The notes: generated by a model not told the origin, from the sequence alone. Positions 54,090 through 64,000 are shown, counted from the first letter of the stretch. The stretch is DNA of 64,000 bases from Falsiroseomonas selenitidurans (GCF_012103215.1 NZ_JAAVNE010000023.1:20345-84344), one strand, 5' to 3'. Numbers and translations are program-made.

Positions 54090-55252
54090 CAGCGGGACTC
54101 CGGCGCCAGCTGGCGCATGATCGTTGGCGGTTCGGCGCGTCGCGTCAGCCCCTGCACCAGGTCGGCCAGGCGCCGCGCCGCATCCGGCCGGGCCAGCCCG
54201 GCCGCCGCGGCGGCGGCGCGGGACAGCACGGCAGGGGTGGTGAACATCGCCACCATCTGCCGCGCAAGCGCCTGCGGCGTGAAGGAGGGTTGCGCCATGA
54301 CCCAGGCAGCCCCGGCGCTTTCCAGGAGGCGCGCATTGGCCGTCTGGTGGTCGTCGATCGCCTGCGGCAGCGGCACCAGCACGGCAGGCCGCCCGGCGCA
54401 GGCCAGCTCCGCCACGGTGGAGGCGCCGGCGCGCGCCACGACCAGATGGGCCATGGACAGCCGCACCGCGATGTCGCCGAAGAAGGGCGAGAGGTCCGCC
54501 GGCACGCCGGCGGCGCGATAGGCGGTCTCGACCCGCGGCAGGTCCTCCGCCCGCGTCTGCTGCGTCACCACCAGGCGCTGGCGCAGCGCCTCCGGCAGCA
54601 GCGCCACGGCGTCGGGCACGATGTCGGAGAAGATGCGCGCGCCCAGGCTGCCGCCCAGCACCAGCAGGCGGATCGCCCCCTCCGGTCCCGGCGCCGCAAA
54701 GCCGCGCCCGGCCAGCGCCGCCAGCGCCGGGCGCACCGGGTTGCCCACCACCGCGACATGCGCGGTGCCCGGCACGCGCGCCGTGTCCGCCGCCGACAGC
54801 GCCAGCAGGTCGGCGCCCGGCGCCAGCAGCCGGTTGGCGCGGCCCAGCACGCCATTCTGTTCGTGCAGGGCCGTCGCCGGCCGCGTCGCGCGCGGCAGGG
54901 TGCGCGCGGCGAGCAGCGGCGGGACGGAGGGATACCCGCCGAAGCCCACCACCGCCACGGCATCCAGCCGCGTCAGGATGCGCCGCGCCTCAATGGTGCC
55001 GGCGGCCAGCGCCAGCGCGCCCCGCGCCGCGCCGCGCAGCCCATGGCCAGCCAGGCCCGAGCCCTTCAGCACGAAGCGTTCGGCATTGCCGAAGGCAGGG
55101 CTTTCATAGGCGGCGCTGCGCTGGTCCGTCATCAGCGCGATGCGTTCGCCACGCGCCACCAGCTCCGCCGCCAGCGCCTCCGCCGGGAACAGGTGGCCAC
55201 CGGTGCCGCCGGCGGCGATCACGATCGGGCGCACGGCCGGGCCCCGCATCAT
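54089..55252 (-). CDS. murG: Lipid II synthase MurG (GlcNAc transferase)
   Basis: 387 residues, GT28 family. It transfers GlcNAc to lipid I at the inner face of the membrane. The glycine loops [20 protein letters not shown] and [31 protein letters not shown], and [20 protein letters not shown] with [16 protein letters not shown] are conserved. It begins with two Met codons; the first overlaps the ftsW stop by 4 nt. Confidence 0.96.
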   Translation of the reverse strand: MMRGPAVRPIVIAAGGTGGHLFPAEALAAELVARGERIALMTDQRSAAYESPAFGNAERFVLKGSGLAGHGLRGAARGALALAAGTIEARRILTRLDAVAVVGFGGYPSVPPLLAARTLPRATRPATALHEQNGVLGRANRLLAPGADLLALSAADTARVPGTAHVAVVGNPVRPALAALAGRGFAAPGPEGAIRLLVLGGSLGARIFSDIVPDAVALLPEALRQRLVVTQQTRAEDLPRVETAYRAAGVPADLSPFFGDIAVRLSMAHLVVARAGASTVAELACAGRPAVLVPLPQAIDDHQTANARLLESAGAAWVMAQPSFTPQALARQMVAMFTTPAVLSRAAAAAAGLARPDAARRLADLVQGLTRRAEPPTIMRQLAPESR

Positions 55253-56379
55253 CGTGCTTCCTCGGCGCGGGACAGCCGGCGGCGCGTCAGCGCCAGCAGC
55301 ATGCCCATGCCCAGCGCGATGGCCACCACGGAGGACCCGCCATAGGACACGAAGGGCAGCGTCATGCCCTTGGTCGGGATCAGGTGGAGGGAGGACGCCA
55401 TGTTGATGAAGGATTGCAGCCCGAACTGCGTCAGCAGCCCGGCGCAGGCCAGCACCACGAACAGGTCGGTCTCGCCCAGCAGCCGCACCAGGCCGCGCAC
55501 CACGACGAAGGCGAACAGCCCCAGGATCACCAGGCAGACCACCAGGCCGAATTCCTCCCCGGCCACGGCGAAGACGAAGTCCGCATGCGCGTCCGGCAGC
55601 ACGTTCTTGATGCGGCCCTCGCCCGGGCCGCGGCCCAGCAACCCGCCATTGCCGAAGGCCTCCAGCGCCACCTCCGCCTGGTAGTTGTCCGCGGTGGGAT
55701 CGAGGAAGCGCTGCACCCGCGCCTGCACGTGCGGGAACAGGAAATAGGCGCCGACGGCCCCCGCCATGCCCAGCAGCCCTGCCACCGCCACCACGATCAT
55801 GTTCAGGCCGGCGACGAAGAACTGCGCGAAGAACACGGCGCTGACGACCAGCAGCATGCCGATGTCCGGCTGCCGCTGCAGCAGCAGCGCGATCAGGCCG
55901 AACAGCAGCAGCGCCAGCAGCGTGGCGCCGTGCCGGCGCTGCAGCCGGCCCTCCGCGATCAGCCAGGCCGCGACCACCGCGAAGCAGGGCTTGAGGAATT
56001 CCGAAGGTTGCAGGGACCCGATGCCGGGCAGCGCGATCCAGCGCCGCGCGCCCTTGATCTCCGCCCCCACCGCCAGGGTCGCCGCCACCATCGCCATGGC
56101 CGCACCCAGGCCGATCCAGGCCAGCAGCCGCACCTGCTTGACCGTCAGCATGGAGACCAGCACCAGCACGCTGGCCGCCAGTGCCAGGTAGGCAATCTGG
56201 CGGATGAAGAACATGTTGCGCGACGCCGCGCCGATGCGCTCCGCCACCGCGGGGCTCGCTGCCAGCATCATGACATAGCCGAAGCCGATCAGCGTCAGCA
56301 GCGCCGCCAGCGTCCAGCGGTCCACCGTCCACCACCAGCGCCCGACGGTCGAGGTATCGGCGCGGGAGACCTGCATCAT
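55249..56379 (-). CDS. ftsW: Septal peptidoglycan polymerase FtsW (SEDS family)
   Basis: 376 residues with about ten transmembrane helices. SEDS motifs GARRWIALPGIGSLQPSEFL, ADFVFAVAGEEFG and KGMTLPFVSYGGSSVVAIAL are all present. It polymerises lipid II together with FtsI. Start at the first of two Met codons (56379), overlapping murD by 4 nt. Confidence 0.96.
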   Translation of the reverse strand: MMQVSRADTSTVGRWWWTVDRWTLAALLTLIGFGYVMMLAASPAVAERIGAASRNMFFIRQIAYLALAASVLVLVSMLTVKQVRLLAWIGLGAAMAMVAATLAVGAEIKGARRWIALPGIGSLQPSEFLKPCFAVVAAWLIAEGRLQRRHGATLLALLLFGLIALLLQRQPDIGMLLVVSAVFFAQFFVAGLNMIVVAVAGLLGMAGAVGAYFLFPHVQARVQRFLDPTADNYQAEVALEAFGNGGLLGRGPGEGRIKNVLPDAHADFVFAVAGEEFGLVVCLVILGLFAFVVVRGLVRLLGETDLFVVLACAGLLTQFGLQSFINMASSLHLIPTKGMTLPFVSYGGSSVVAIALGMGMLLALTRRRLSRAEEAR

Positions 56380-57776
56380 GCCGCCCTCCCCCAATCCGCG
56401 GCGGCCATGGCCTGGACCAGCGCGCGGAAGCGGTCGCCACGCGCATCGAAGCCGGTGAACTGGTCCCAGGACGCCGCGGCCGGGGACAGCAGCACCACCG
56501 GCGCCGCGCCGCCGCGGGCGGCCGCGGCTGCGGCCGGCAGCGCCGCCTCCAGCGTGCCCGCCACTTCCTGCGGCACGCCATGGGCGGCCAGCGTCGCGGC
56601 GAAGGCCGGGCCGTCGCGGCCGATCAGGATGGCGCGGGCGATGCGGCCGAACTGCGGCGCCAGACTCTCGATCCCGCCTTCCTTGCCGGTGCCGCCGGCA
56701 ATCCACACCACGCGGTCGTAGCTGGCCAGCGCCCGCGCCGCGCTGTCCGCATTGGTGGCCTTGCTGTCGTTGATGAAGCGCACGCCGCCGATCTCGCCCA
56801 CCAGCTCCTGACGGTGCGGCAGGCCGGCGAAGCTGGCGAGCCCGGCGGCGATCGCGGCCCGCCCGATGCCGAGTGCCAGCGCCGTGGCGGCGGCCGCGGC
56901 GGCGTTCTGCGCATTGTGGCTGCCGGGCAGGGCAGGGGCCTGGCGCAGGTCGGCGATCTCCCCGGCATCGTCGCGCAGGCTGCGGTCTGCCGCCCAGACG
57001 CCGCCCGGGATCGGCCGCTGGCCCGAAATCGGCACCAGCCTGGCGGCCAGCCCAGCGGCCATGCTTGTGGATAAAGCATCGTCCTGACCGAGCACTGCGA
57101 AGTCATCCCGGCCCTGCCGCGCGAAGACATTTGCCTTCGCAGCAGCATAGCCGGCCATGCTTCCATGGCGGTCGAGATGATCGGGGCTCAGGTTCAACAT
57201 CACCCCTACCTTGAAGCCGACGGAGGCGATTCGCTCCAAGCTGTAGCTCGACATTTCGAGGGTGTAGAAGCCTTCCGACCCCAACATGTTGAGTCCGAGC
57301 GCCGCCGGGCCCAGGTTGCCGCCGACCTCCGAAACCCGTCCCGCAACTGCCAGGATGTGGTGCAGCAGGGCGGTGGTGGTGGACTTGCCGTTGGTCCCGG
57401 TGATGCCGAGGAAGGCCGCCTGGCTGCCGGCGGCGCGCACCGCCCGGTAGAGAAATTCAACGTCGCACAGGATCGGCACGCCAGCCGCGCGCGCCGCTGC
57501 CGCCGCCGGGTGTGGCCGTGGCAGGGTGTGCGGGATGCCGGGGGACAGCAGCAGCGCATCCGCCGCCAGGCGGCCCTGCGAGGGATCGCGCAGCACGAAC
57601 CCCGCCGTTTCCGCCGCCGCACGGGCCGGCGCGCCGTCATCCCAGCAGGCGACCTCCGCCCCCCAGTCGCGCAGCCGCGCCGCCGCCGGCAGCCCGGCGC
57701 GGCCGAGCCCGACCACCGCGATGCGCTGGCCGGCGAAGGGCCGGAAATCCGTGCCGGGGCGGCTTGCGCTGTTCAT
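56376..57776 (-). CDS. murD: UDP-N-acetylmuramoylalanine--D-glutamate ligase
   Basis: 466 residues. Rossmann-type [19 protein letters not shown]-loop [31 protein letters not shown], and a C-terminal [14 protein letters not shown] plus [11 protein letters not shown]. It adds D-Glu in the cytoplasmic pathway. Overlaps mraY and ftsW by 4 nt. Confidence 0.96.
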   Translation of the reverse strand: MNSASRPGTDFRPFAGQRIAVVGLGRAGLPAAARLRDWGAEVACWDDGAPARAAAETAGFVLRDPSQGRLAADALLLSPGIPHTLPRPHPAAAAARAAGVPILCDVEFLYRAVRAAGSQAAFLGITGTNGKSTTTALLHHILAVAGRVSEVGGNLGPAALGLNMLGSEGFYTLEMSSYSLERIASVGFKVGVMLNLSPDHLDRHGSMAGYAAAKANVFARQGRDDFAVLGQDDALSTSMAAGLAARLVPISGQRPIPGGVWAADRSLRDDAGEIADLRQAPALPGSHNAQNAAAAAATALALGIGRAAIAAGLASFAGLPHRQELVGEIGGVRFINDSKATNADSAARALASYDRVVWIAGGTGKEGGIESLAPQFGRIARAILIGRDGPAFAATLAAHGVPQEVAGTLEAALPAAAAAARGGAAPVVLLSPAAASWDQFTGFDARGDRFRALVQAMAAADWGRAA

Positions 57777-58861
57777 CGCAGCTTCAGCGTCGAGAGGCCG
57801 ACCAGCCCGAGGATCATCGCGATGATCCAGAAGCGGATGACGATGGTCGGCTCCGCCCAGCCCTTCTTCTCGAAATGATGGTGCAGCGGCGCCATCAGGA
57901 ACACGCGCTGCCCGGTGCGCTTGAACCAGAAGACCTGGATGATGACGGACAGCGTCTCCACCACGAACAGCCCGCCGACGATCGCCAGCACGATCTCATG
58001 CTTGGTGGCGACGGCCACCGCGCCCAGCGCGCCGCCCAGTGCGAGCGAGCCCGTGTCGCCCATGAACACCGCCGCCGGCGGCGCGTTGAACCACAGGAAG
58101 CCCAGGCTGGCGCCGATCAGCGCGGAGCAGAACACCGCCAGCTCGCCGGACCCTGCCACGGCGTGCAGCTGCAGATGGTCGGCGAAGATGCGGTTGCCGA
58201 CCAGGTAGGCGATCAGCGCGAAGACGCCGGCCGCGATCATCACCGGCACGATGGCCAGGCCATCCAGCCCGTCGGTCAGGTTCACCGCATTGGACGCGCC
58301 CATCATCACCAGCATGGCCAGGATCGGGAAGGCGAAGCCCAGGCCGATCAGCACCTCCTTGAACACCGGCAGCGCCAGCTTGTCGGCCAGCGGCTCCGGC
58401 ATCAGGAAGCTCAGCCACACCGCCGCCAGCAGCCCGATCGCCGCCTGCGCGATCAGCTTGTGGCGGCCGGACACGCCCTTGGTGTTGCGCTTGGTGACCT
58501 TCAGCCAGTCATCGGCGAAGCCCAGCGCGCCGAAGCCCAGGGTCACGAGCAGCACGCACCAGACGAAGCCGTTGCGCAGATCCGCCCACAGCAGGGTGGA
58601 CCCGGTCAGCGCCAGCAGGATCAGCACGCCGCCCATGGTCGGCGTGCCCTTCTTGGTCAGCAGGTGGCTCGCCGGCCCGTCCTCGCGGATCGGCTGGCCG
58701 CCATTCTGCGTGGCGCGCAGCCAGCGGATCAGCATCGGGCCGAAGAACAGCGCGATGACCAGCGCGGTGAGGCAGGCCGCCCCGGCCCGGAAGGTGACGT
58801 AGCGCACCACGTTGAACAACGCGAAGCCGTCGGCCAGGGGGGCGAGAAGGTGGAAGATCAT
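57773..58861 (-). CDS. mraY: Phospho-N-acetylmuramoyl-pentapeptide-transferase
   Basis: 362 residues, about ten helices. It makes lipid I from UDP-MurNAc-pentapeptide and undecaprenyl phosphate. MGGVLILLA, the Asp-rich [31 protein letters not shown] and [15 protein letters not shown] mark the active site. ATG 58861 overlaps the murF stop by 4 nt. Confidence 0.97.
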   Translation of the reverse strand: MIFHLLAPLADGFALFNVVRYVTFRAGAACLTALVIALFFGPMLIRWLRATQNGGQPIREDGPASHLLTKKGTPTMGGVLILLALTGSTLLWADLRNGFVWCVLLVTLGFGALGFADDWLKVTKRNTKGVSGRHKLIAQAAIGLLAAVWLSFLMPEPLADKLALPVFKEVLIGLGFAFPILAMLVMMGASNAVNLTDGLDGLAIVPVMIAAGVFALIAYLVGNRIFADHLQLHAVAGSGELAVFCSALIGASLGFLWFNAPPAAVFMGDTGSLALGGALGAVAVATKHEIVLAIVGGLFVVETLSVIIQVFWFKRTGQRVFLMAPLHHHFEKKGWAEPTIVIRFWIIAMILGLVGLSTLKLR

Positions 58862-60237
58862 CGGGGGAGGCTTTCGCACAGCGCCTGCACCACGGTCTTC
58901 ATGCCCGTCGCCAGACTGCCTTTGACAAGAACGGCATCGCCGTCGCGGAGCGCCGCCGCGGCCAGCGGGGCCAGCTCGGCGGAGGTTTCGGTCCAGGCGA
59001 CGGGATGGCCCGCCGGCAGCGCCGCCAGCATGGCGCGCATCTGCGTCCCGCAGGCGAAGACCAGATCGGCCGAGGCGGCGACATGCGGCGCCAAAGCCGC
59101 ATGTTCCGCCGCGGCGAATTCGCCCAACTCGCCCATCTGGCCCAGCACCACCACGCGGCGCCGGGCCGGCAGCAGGCGCAGCAGCGCCAGCGCGGCGCGC
59201 ATGGACGGCGGCTGGCCGTTATAGGCCTCGTCCAGCAGCGTCGCCGTGCCGCCATCGGGCGTGGCGATGGCCCGCCGGTCGCCGCGCCCCGCCAGCGCGC
59301 GGAAGCCGGCCAGCGCCGGCGCCGCCTGCGCCACGTCCAGGCCCAGCGCCGCCACCGCGGCCAGCGCCGCCAGCGCATTGCCGGCCATGTGCAGCCCCGG
59401 CGTGCCCAGCCGGAAGGCGAGCCGCGTGCCCGCCACCTCCGCCACCACGTCGCTGCCCTCCGCATCCGGCGCGATGGAGACGGCGTGGACATCGCCGCCC
59501 TCGCCGAAGGTCAGCACGCGCGCCGCACCGGCTTCCTGGCGCAGCAGCGGCAGGAAGGGGCTCTCCGCCGGCAGCACCGCGCTGCCGGCCGGCTCGCCAT
59601 GCCGCAGCCCGGACAGGATGGCCGCCTTCTCCCGCGCGATGGCCTCCAGGCTGCCCATATGGCCCAGATGCGCCGCCGCGACGGCGGTGATGACGGCGAC
59701 ATGCGGGGCGGCGAGCGCCGCCAGCGGCGCGATCTCCCCCGGATGGTTCATGCCGATCTCGATCACCGCGAAGCGCGACGCGGCCGGCATCCGGGCGAGC
59801 GTCAACGGCACGCCCCAATGGTTGTTGTAGCTGGCCACCGCCGCATGTGTCGGCCCGAAACGGCCGAGCAGGGCGCGCAGCATTTCCTTCGTCGTCGTCT
59901 TGCCGACGCTGCCGGTCACGCCCACCACCCGCGCGCCGCTGCGCGCCCGCCCGGCCGCGCCCAGCGCGCGCAACCCTTCCAGCGTGTCGCCCACCCGCAG
60001 CAGCGGCGCCTCCGGCGCGACGCCCGGCGGCACATGGTCCACCAGCGCCGCAGCGGCGCCGCGCGCCAGCGCATCGGCGGCGAAATCATGGCCGTCCCGC
60101 GCATCGCGCAGCGCCACGAACAGGTCGCCCGGGGCGACGGCGCGGCTGTCGATCGACACGCCCCGCACCGCCACCTCGGCCGCCAGCATCCCGCCGGTGG
60201 CGGCCCGCAGCCCGGCGCTGTCCCACAGCGCCGTCAT
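58858..60237 (-). CDS. murF: UDP-MurNAc-tripeptide--D-Ala-D-Ala ligase
   Basis: 459 residues. N-terminal [21 protein letters not shown]-loop [19 protein letters not shown] (Val where most MurF have Ser), [28 protein letters not shown], and C-terminal [15 protein letters not shown]. Adds the D-Ala-D-Ala made by Ddl. Overlaps murE and mraY by 4 nt. Confidence 0.96.
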   Translation of the reverse strand: MTALWDSAGLRAATGGMLAAEVAVRGVSIDSRAVAPGDLFVALRDARDGHDFAADALARGAAAALVDHVPPGVAPEAPLLRVGDTLEGLRALGAAGRARSGARVVGVTGSVGKTTTKEMLRALLGRFGPTHAAVASYNNHWGVPLTLARMPAASRFAVIEIGMNHPGEIAPLAALAAPHVAVITAVAAAHLGHMGSLEAIAREKAAILSGLRHGEPAGSAVLPAESPFLPLLRQEAGAARVLTFGEGGDVHAVSIAPDAEGSDVVAEVAGTRLAFRLGTPGLHMAGNALAALAAVAALGLDVAQAAPALAGFRALAGRGDRRAIATPDGGTATLLDEAYNGQPPSMRAALALLRLLPARRRVVVLGQMGELGEFAAAEHAALAPHVAASADLVFACGTQMRAMLAALPAGHPVAWTETSAELAPLAAAALRDGDAVLVKGSLATGMKTVVQALCESLPR

Positions 60238-61730
60238 GCCGCGCCGGCCGCTTCGCGCACCACCGCCACATCGTCGAAGGGCAGGGTGGTGCCGCCGATG
60301 GTCTGGCCGCCTTCATGCCCCTTGCCGGCCACCGCCAGCACATCCCCGGGCCGCAGCGCCGCCACGGCGCGGGCGATGGCGCCGGCACGCTCCCCGGCGT
60401 CGATGCCGCCGGGGCAGGCGGCGAGCACGGCGGCGCGGATCGCGGCCGGGTCCTCGCTGCGCGGGTTGTCATCCGTCACCCAGCAGGTATCGGCCAGCGC
60501 TGCGCAGGCCGCACCCATCAGCGGCCGCTTGCCCGGGTCCCGGTCGCCGCCGGCGCCGAACAGCGCATGCAGCCGGGCGCCGGGCGCCACATGCGCGCGC
60601 AGCGCCCGCAGCAGCCGGTCCAGCGCATCCGGCGTATGCGCGTAGTCCACATAGACCGCGGCGCCATGCGCCAGCCGCGCCGCCAGTTCCATCCGACCGC
60701 GTACGCCACGCAGCGCCGCCAGCAGGGCGAGCGCGCGGCCGGGCGCCATGCCGGCACCGATCGCCAGCCCCGCCGCCATCAGCGCGTTGTCGGCCTGGAA
60801 ACGGCCAGGCAGGGCGAGCCGCAGCCGGTGCCGCTGGCCGAAGCCCTCGATGGTGATGTCCTGGCCATCCGGCAGCGGCGCCTGGGCCAGCAGGCGCAGC
60901 GCCTCCCCGCCCTCGCCCACGGTCAGCAGCCGCAGCCCGCGGTCCCGGGCGATGCGGGCCAGCGCCGCCAGCACCCCGGGTTCCATCTCCGCATGGGCCA
61001 CCGCCGCCGCGCCGGGCGGCAGCAGCGTGTCGAACAGCCGCAGCTTGGCCGCGGCATAGGCCGCCATGTCGCCATGGTAGTCCAGGTGGTCGCGCGTCAG
61101 GTTGGTGAAGCCGGCGGCGGCCAGCGCCACGCCATCCAGCCGCCGCTGCTCCAGCCCGTGGGAGGAGGCCTCCAGCGCCGCAGCGGTGAAGCCCGCATCG
61201 GCCAGCGCAGCGAGCTGCCCCTGCAGCGCCACGGGATCCGGCGTGGTCAGCGAAGGGCCTTCCGGAAAGCCCTCCGCCCGCAGCCCCAGCGTGCCGAGCG
61301 AGGCGGCGCGGCGCCCGTCCAGCGTCCAGATCTGGCGCAGGAAATCCACCGTGCTGGTCTTGCCGTTGGTGCCGGTGACGGCCACCACGGTTGCCGGCTG
61401 CCGGCCATGGAAGGCGGCCGCCAGCAGCGCCAGGGCGCGGCGTGGATCGGCCGCCTGGATCAGCGGCCGCGCCGGCACGCCCTCCGGCCAGGCGGTGCCC
61501 TCGGGCGCCAGCACGGCGGCGGCGCCGCGCGCCACGGCATCGGCGATGAAGCGGCTGCCATCGGCGCGGCTGCCGGGCAGGGCGGCGAACAGGTGGCCGG
61601 GCGCGACCTCGCGGCTGTCCGCCGTCAGCCCTGCCAGGGCCGGCAGCGCAGCATCGGGGGCACGCAGCCCGGGCACCGACCGCAGCAACCTGTCCAGGCG
61701 GCGCGCGGTGGCGGCCTCATCGCGGGGCAA
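60234..61730 (-). CDS. murE: UDP-MurNAc-L-Ala-D-Glu--meso-diaminopimelate ligase (TTG start)
   Basis: 498 residues from TTG 61730 (read as MPRDEAATARRLDRLL). TADSREVAPGHLFAALPGSR, P-loop VTGTNGKTSTVDFL, HLDYHGDMAAYAAAK, and DNPRSEDP, the motif for meso-DAP over lysine, are intact, ending with AGKGHEGGQTI. No in-frame ATG or GTG precedes the conserved region near the ftsI end. An ATGA overlap with the ftsI stop exists at 61720 but is out of frame. The TTG overlaps ftsI by 14 nt. Confidence 0.9.
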   Translation of the reverse strand: MPRDEAATARRLDRLLRSVPGLRAPDAALPALAGLTADSREVAPGHLFAALPGSRADGSRFIADAVARGAAAVLAPEGTAWPEGVPARPLIQAADPRRALALLAAAFHGRQPATVVAVTGTNGKTSTVDFLRQIWTLDGRRAASLGTLGLRAEGFPEGPSLTTPDPVALQGQLAALADAGFTAAALEASSHGLEQRRLDGVALAAAGFTNLTRDHLDYHGDMAAYAAAKLRLFDTLLPPGAAAVAHAEMEPGVLAALARIARDRGLRLLTVGEGGEALRLLAQAPLPDGQDITIEGFGQRHRLRLALPGRFQADNALMAAGLAIGAGMAPGRALALLAALRGVRGRMELAARLAHGAAVYVDYAHTPDALDRLLRALRAHVAPGARLHALFGAGGDRDPGKRPLMGAACAALADTCWVTDDNPRSEDPAAIRAAVLAACPGGIDAGERAGAIARAVAALRPGDVLAVAGKGHEGGQTIGGTTLPFDDVAVVREAAGAA

Positions 61731-63648
61731 TGCTCGCCTCCCGCAGCAGAGCGGGGTTCTGGGCGGTGCGGCGCGGGGCCTCGGCCTGGGTGGTCGGGGC
61801 GGCCGGGCGCGGGGCGGCGCCGGTGCGGGTGGGGGGGCCGCCGCGCGGCCGGGCTGGCTGCATGGCGATGGCGAGCCCGGCCTGGATCTCGGCCACGCGC
61901 TCCGTCTCCGGCGCCATGCCCAGCACGGGGGCGACGCGGCGCACCACCTCCCCGGCCGCGGGCGCGGCGACCCAGCCGGCGGTGGCGAAGCCGTGGCTGC
62001 GCGCATTCGGCGTCGGCTCGTCCACCATCACATACAGGGCGTAGCGCGGGGCGTTGATCGGGAAGGCGCCGACGAAGGCGGCGATGCGCTTGTTCTGCAG
62101 GTAGCGGCCATTGGCGCCGATCTTCTGCGCCGTGCCGGTCTTGCCGCCGACGAAATAGCCGGGGACGTCGGCGCTGCGGCCGGAGCCGTCGGTCACCACC
62201 AGCCGCATCAGCCGCCGCATGGTGGCGGAGGTGCCCTCGCTCAGCACCCGCGTGCCCTCGGCGATGGTCCCCGGCGGGCGGGCCAGCAGCGTCGGCTGGC
62301 GCAGGATGCCGCCATTGGCGACGGCGGCGATGCCGGTGACGACATGCAGCGGCGTGACGGAGATGCCGTGGCCGAAGCCGATCGTCATGGTGTTGATGTC
62401 GCGCCAGGCATTCGGGCGCGGGATCAGCGGCAGCGCCGTCTCCGGCAGTTCGATCCCGATGCGCGAGCCCATGCCCATGCGCACCATGAATTCGCGGTGC
62501 CGCTGCGGCCCCACCGCCGCCGCCATGTGGGCGGAGGCGAGGTTCGAGGAATAGGCCAGGATCTCCGGCAGGGCTAGCCAGCGGCCCTTGCCGCGGTAGT
62601 CGTTGATCGTGAAGCGCCCGTAGCGGATCGGGCGGGAGGCATCGTAGCCGCCCCACACATTCACCGTGCCGAGCTCCAGCGCCATGGAGGCGGTGAGCAG
62701 CTTGAAGGTGGAACCCGGCTCATACACCCCGACGGTGGCGCGGTTGAAGCGCGGGTTCTGGCCCTGCTGGTCCTGGCCCGGCGCCACGGCTTCCGGCCGC
62801 GCCGGCTCCGCCAGGTCGAAATCGGGCAGGGAGACCATGCCCAGCACCTCGGCGCTCTGCACATCCAGCAGGATGCCGGCGCCGCCGATGCCGTTGTAGT
62901 CCGTGATCGCCTGCTGCACCGCGTCGCGCAGCGCCAGCTGCACGCGGACATCGATGGACAGCTGCAGATCCATGCCGCGGCGCTCGCGCAGCCGCTCGTC
63001 GAAATAGCGTTCCACCCCGGCGGTGCCGTTGCCGTCCACGTCGACGCCGCCCAGGATATGCGCGGCGGAGCGGCCCTGCGGGTAGATGCGGCGCTCGGCT
63101 TCCTCGAAATACAGGCCCGGAATGCCCAGCGAGTTCACCGCCTGCTGTTCGCGCGGCGTCAGCGCGCGCGCCAGGTAGGCGAATTGCCGCTCCCCGCTCA
63201 GCCGCGCCGTCACCCGCTCCAGGTTCAGCTGCGGCAGCACGCCGACCAGCCGCCGGGCGACGCCGGCCGCGTCCTGGACCTCGCTCGGGTTGGCGTAGAG
63301 CGCCGTGATGGGCAGCGTCACCGCCAGCAACTCGCCGTTGCGGTCGGTGATGGCGGCGCGGCCGGGCAGGTGCTCGGCCGGCGGCTGGCTCTGCCGCGCC
63401 ATCGCCGCCAGGCGCTTCGGCTCTGCCGGCGAGATCAGCGTGGCATCCGCGAGCCTTGCGGCCACGGCGCCGAACAGCAGGGCGAAGCCGCCGGCGGCGA
63501 CCAGCAGCCGCGACCGCGTGCGCTCCATCACCGCGCGGCGCACCAGCTCCGGCTGCGCCACCCGCACCAGCTCGGTGCGCGGCTGGGCGCTCTGGCCGAT
63601 GGTGCGGCCGGCGGGCGGGGCGTCGGGGGCGGGGGGGAGCTGGGTCAT
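61717..63648 (-). CDS. ftsI: Penicillin-binding protein 3 / FtsI transpeptidase
   Basis: 643 residues. Basic cytoplasmic N-terminus, one membrane anchor (about 47-68, LLVAAGGFALLFGAVAARL), a pedestal domain beginning RAAITDRNGELLAV, and the transpeptidase with the active-site Ser in VYEPGSTFKLL, the SxN motif in AYSSNLASAH and KTGTAQK. The C-terminal 60 residues are a Pro/Arg/Thr-rich tail. It crosslinks septal peptidoglycan with FtsW. The gene starts 10 nt after the putative ftsL stop. Confidence 0.96.
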   Translation of the reverse strand: MTQLPPAPDAPPAGRTIGQSAQPRTELVRVAQPELVRRAVMERTRSRLLVAAGGFALLFGAVAARLADATLISPAEPKRLAAMARQSQPPAEHLPGRAAITDRNGELLAVTLPITALYANPSEVQDAAGVARRLVGVLPQLNLERVTARLSGERQFAYLARALTPREQQAVNSLGIPGLYFEEAERRIYPQGRSAAHILGGVDVDGNGTAGVERYFDERLRERRGMDLQLSIDVRVQLALRDAVQQAITDYNGIGGAGILLDVQSAEVLGMVSLPDFDLAEPARPEAVAPGQDQQGQNPRFNRATVGVYEPGSTFKLLTASMALELGTVNVWGGYDASRPIRYGRFTINDYRGKGRWLALPEILAYSSNLASAHMAAAVGPQRHREFMVRMGMGSRIGIELPETALPLIPRPNAWRDINTMTIGFGHGISVTPLHVVTGIAAVANGGILRQPTLLARPPGTIAEGTRVLSEGTSATMRRLMRLVVTDGSGRSADVPGYFVGGKTGTAQKIGANGRYLQNKRIAAFVGAFPINAPRYALYVMVDEPTPNARSHGFATAGWVAAPAAGEVVRRVAPVLGMAPETERVAEIQAGLAIAMQPARPRGGPPTRTGAAPRPAAPTTQAEAPRRTAQNPALLREASIAPR

Positions 63649-63658
63649 GCGCGCGGGC

Positions 63659-64000
63659 TCAGCGACCGTTCAGCGTGGCGGCATTGGCCGAGGAAAAGGG
63701 CACCGGCGGGGCCATCGTCGGCCGGCCGATGCCGAGCGAGGTGGCGCCGCCGAGCGCGGAGACGAAGGTGGGGGCCGGCGCGGCCTGCGTGGTGCGCACC
63801 ACCGGCGCGGCGGGGCGGGCAGGGGTGATGTGGATGGCCGGCTGCACCGGGCGCGGCGCCGGGCGGCTTGCGGCGGCCGGCGGGGTGGCGGCGGCCTCCG
63901 GCGGCTTCCTGACGGGGGGCGACGGGCTGGTGGGGCAGATCCCGGCGCTGCTCGTCTCCCTCGCCGCCGGCATCGTGGTGACCAAGGGCGGCGTCGAGGG
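63659..64000 (-). CDS. Putative FtsL C-terminal tail, 5' part replaced (truncated at the edge)
   Basis: The frame ends with TGA at 63659, 10 nt before ftsI, where ftsL is expected. About 85 codons are Pro/Ala-rich (VQPAIHITPARPAAPVVRTT, then FVSALGG and PPVPFSSANAATLNGR), like the extended tails of FtsL in Acetobacteraceae. Upstream of about 63918 the frame is antisense to an FlhA fragment, so the membrane helix and leucine-zipper of FtsL are not here. The gene appears cut and joined to foreign sequence. The FtsL identity rests on position and tail composition. Confidence 0.5.
   Translation of the reverse strand, partial: PSTPPLVTTMPAARETSSAGICPTSPSPPVRKPPEAAATPPAAASRPAPRPVQPAIHITPARPAAPVVRTTQAAPAPTFVSALGGATSLGIGRPTMAPPVPFSSANAATLNGR
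63918..64000 (+). CDS. FlhA-like (FHIPEP family) internal fragment, runs off the right edge
   Basis: The plus strand reads GDGLVGQIPALLVSLAAGIV then VTKGGVEG, an internal part of the membrane domain of the flagellar export gate FlhA, here in its alphaproteobacterial form (SctV/LcrD of type III secretion is the alternative). The start and about 200 preceding residues are missing: the homology begins abruptly within ftsL-type sequence. No other flagellar gene is in the window. Either this is the edge of a misjoined contig or a rearrangement breakpoint. Confidence 0.75.

Noticed and set aside
61625..61720. ATG at 61720 (ATGA with the ftsI stop) as the murE start
   Set aside because: It is one base out of frame with MurE and its frame ends after about 31 codons.

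Overview
The window is very GC-rich DNA from an alphaproteobacterium. The dcw gene order (ftsI-murE-murF-mraY-murD-ftsW-murG-murC-murB-ddl-ftsQ-ftsA-ftsZ) followed by lpxC, bamD, recN and ligA, the meso-diaminopimelate signature DNPR in MurE, an HWE-family kinase, and codon third positions that are almost all G or C fit Rhodospirillales, most likely a Roseomonas-like Acetobacteraceae. The genus is inference; no rRNA is present.

Layout. (1) 1-8682: a surface-polysaccharide locus with an ExoY-type initiating phosphotransferase, a Wzx-like flippase and four glycosyltransferases on the minus strand, followed by a polytopic DUF6311-like protein and a DPM/GtrB-type glycosyltransferase. (2) 8777-10888: MarR regulator, cyclase-family hydrolase, a DUF3553-like protein and tRNA-Thr(GGT). 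(3) 10943-18462: a signalling block, all on the minus strand: HD-GYP, PAS plus degenerate GGDEF, an OmpR-type regulator, KaiC, KaiB and a four-PAS hybrid kinase. No KaiA is present. (4) 19008-20210: a GH8 glucanase without a cellulose synthase operon. (5) 20274-25649: an isolated cassette of phage-type tail-fibre and tailspike genes without capsid, terminase or integrase. A LexA-type box lies upstream of its first gene. (6) 25969-29859: a complete potFGHI polyamine importer. (7) 29918-40366: ordinary metabolic and accessory genes, including two paralogous class I aminotransferases, an HWE histidine kinase, several GNAT proteins, a DinB-like protein, a haloacetate-dehalogenase-like hydrolase, a lactonase-like metallo-hydrolase and a LysE exporter. 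(8) 40442-63985: recN-GNAT-ligA, bamD, lpxC and the dcw cluster, all on the minus strand and mostly joined by 4-nt overlaps.

How the genes work together. The dcw block encodes the cytoplasmic and lipid-linked steps of peptidoglycan synthesis (MurB to MurG, MraY, Ddl), the septal synthase pair FtsW/FtsI and the divisome proteins FtsQ, FtsA and FtsZ. LpxC and BamD add outer-membrane lipid A and protein assembly. The polysaccharide locus builds a lipid-linked repeat unit (ExoY, then the glycosyltransferases) and flips it (Wzx). The Kai block could link a KaiC-based timer or sensor to two-component and c-di-GMP output; this is inferred from gene order.

The right edge is anomalous. The last ~80 bases encode, on the plus strand, a fragment of the flagellar export protein FlhA, directly abutting the proline-rich tail of what should be ftsL on the minus strand. 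A truncated essential gene next to an unrelated fragment suggests an assembly chimera or a real rearrangement breakpoint.
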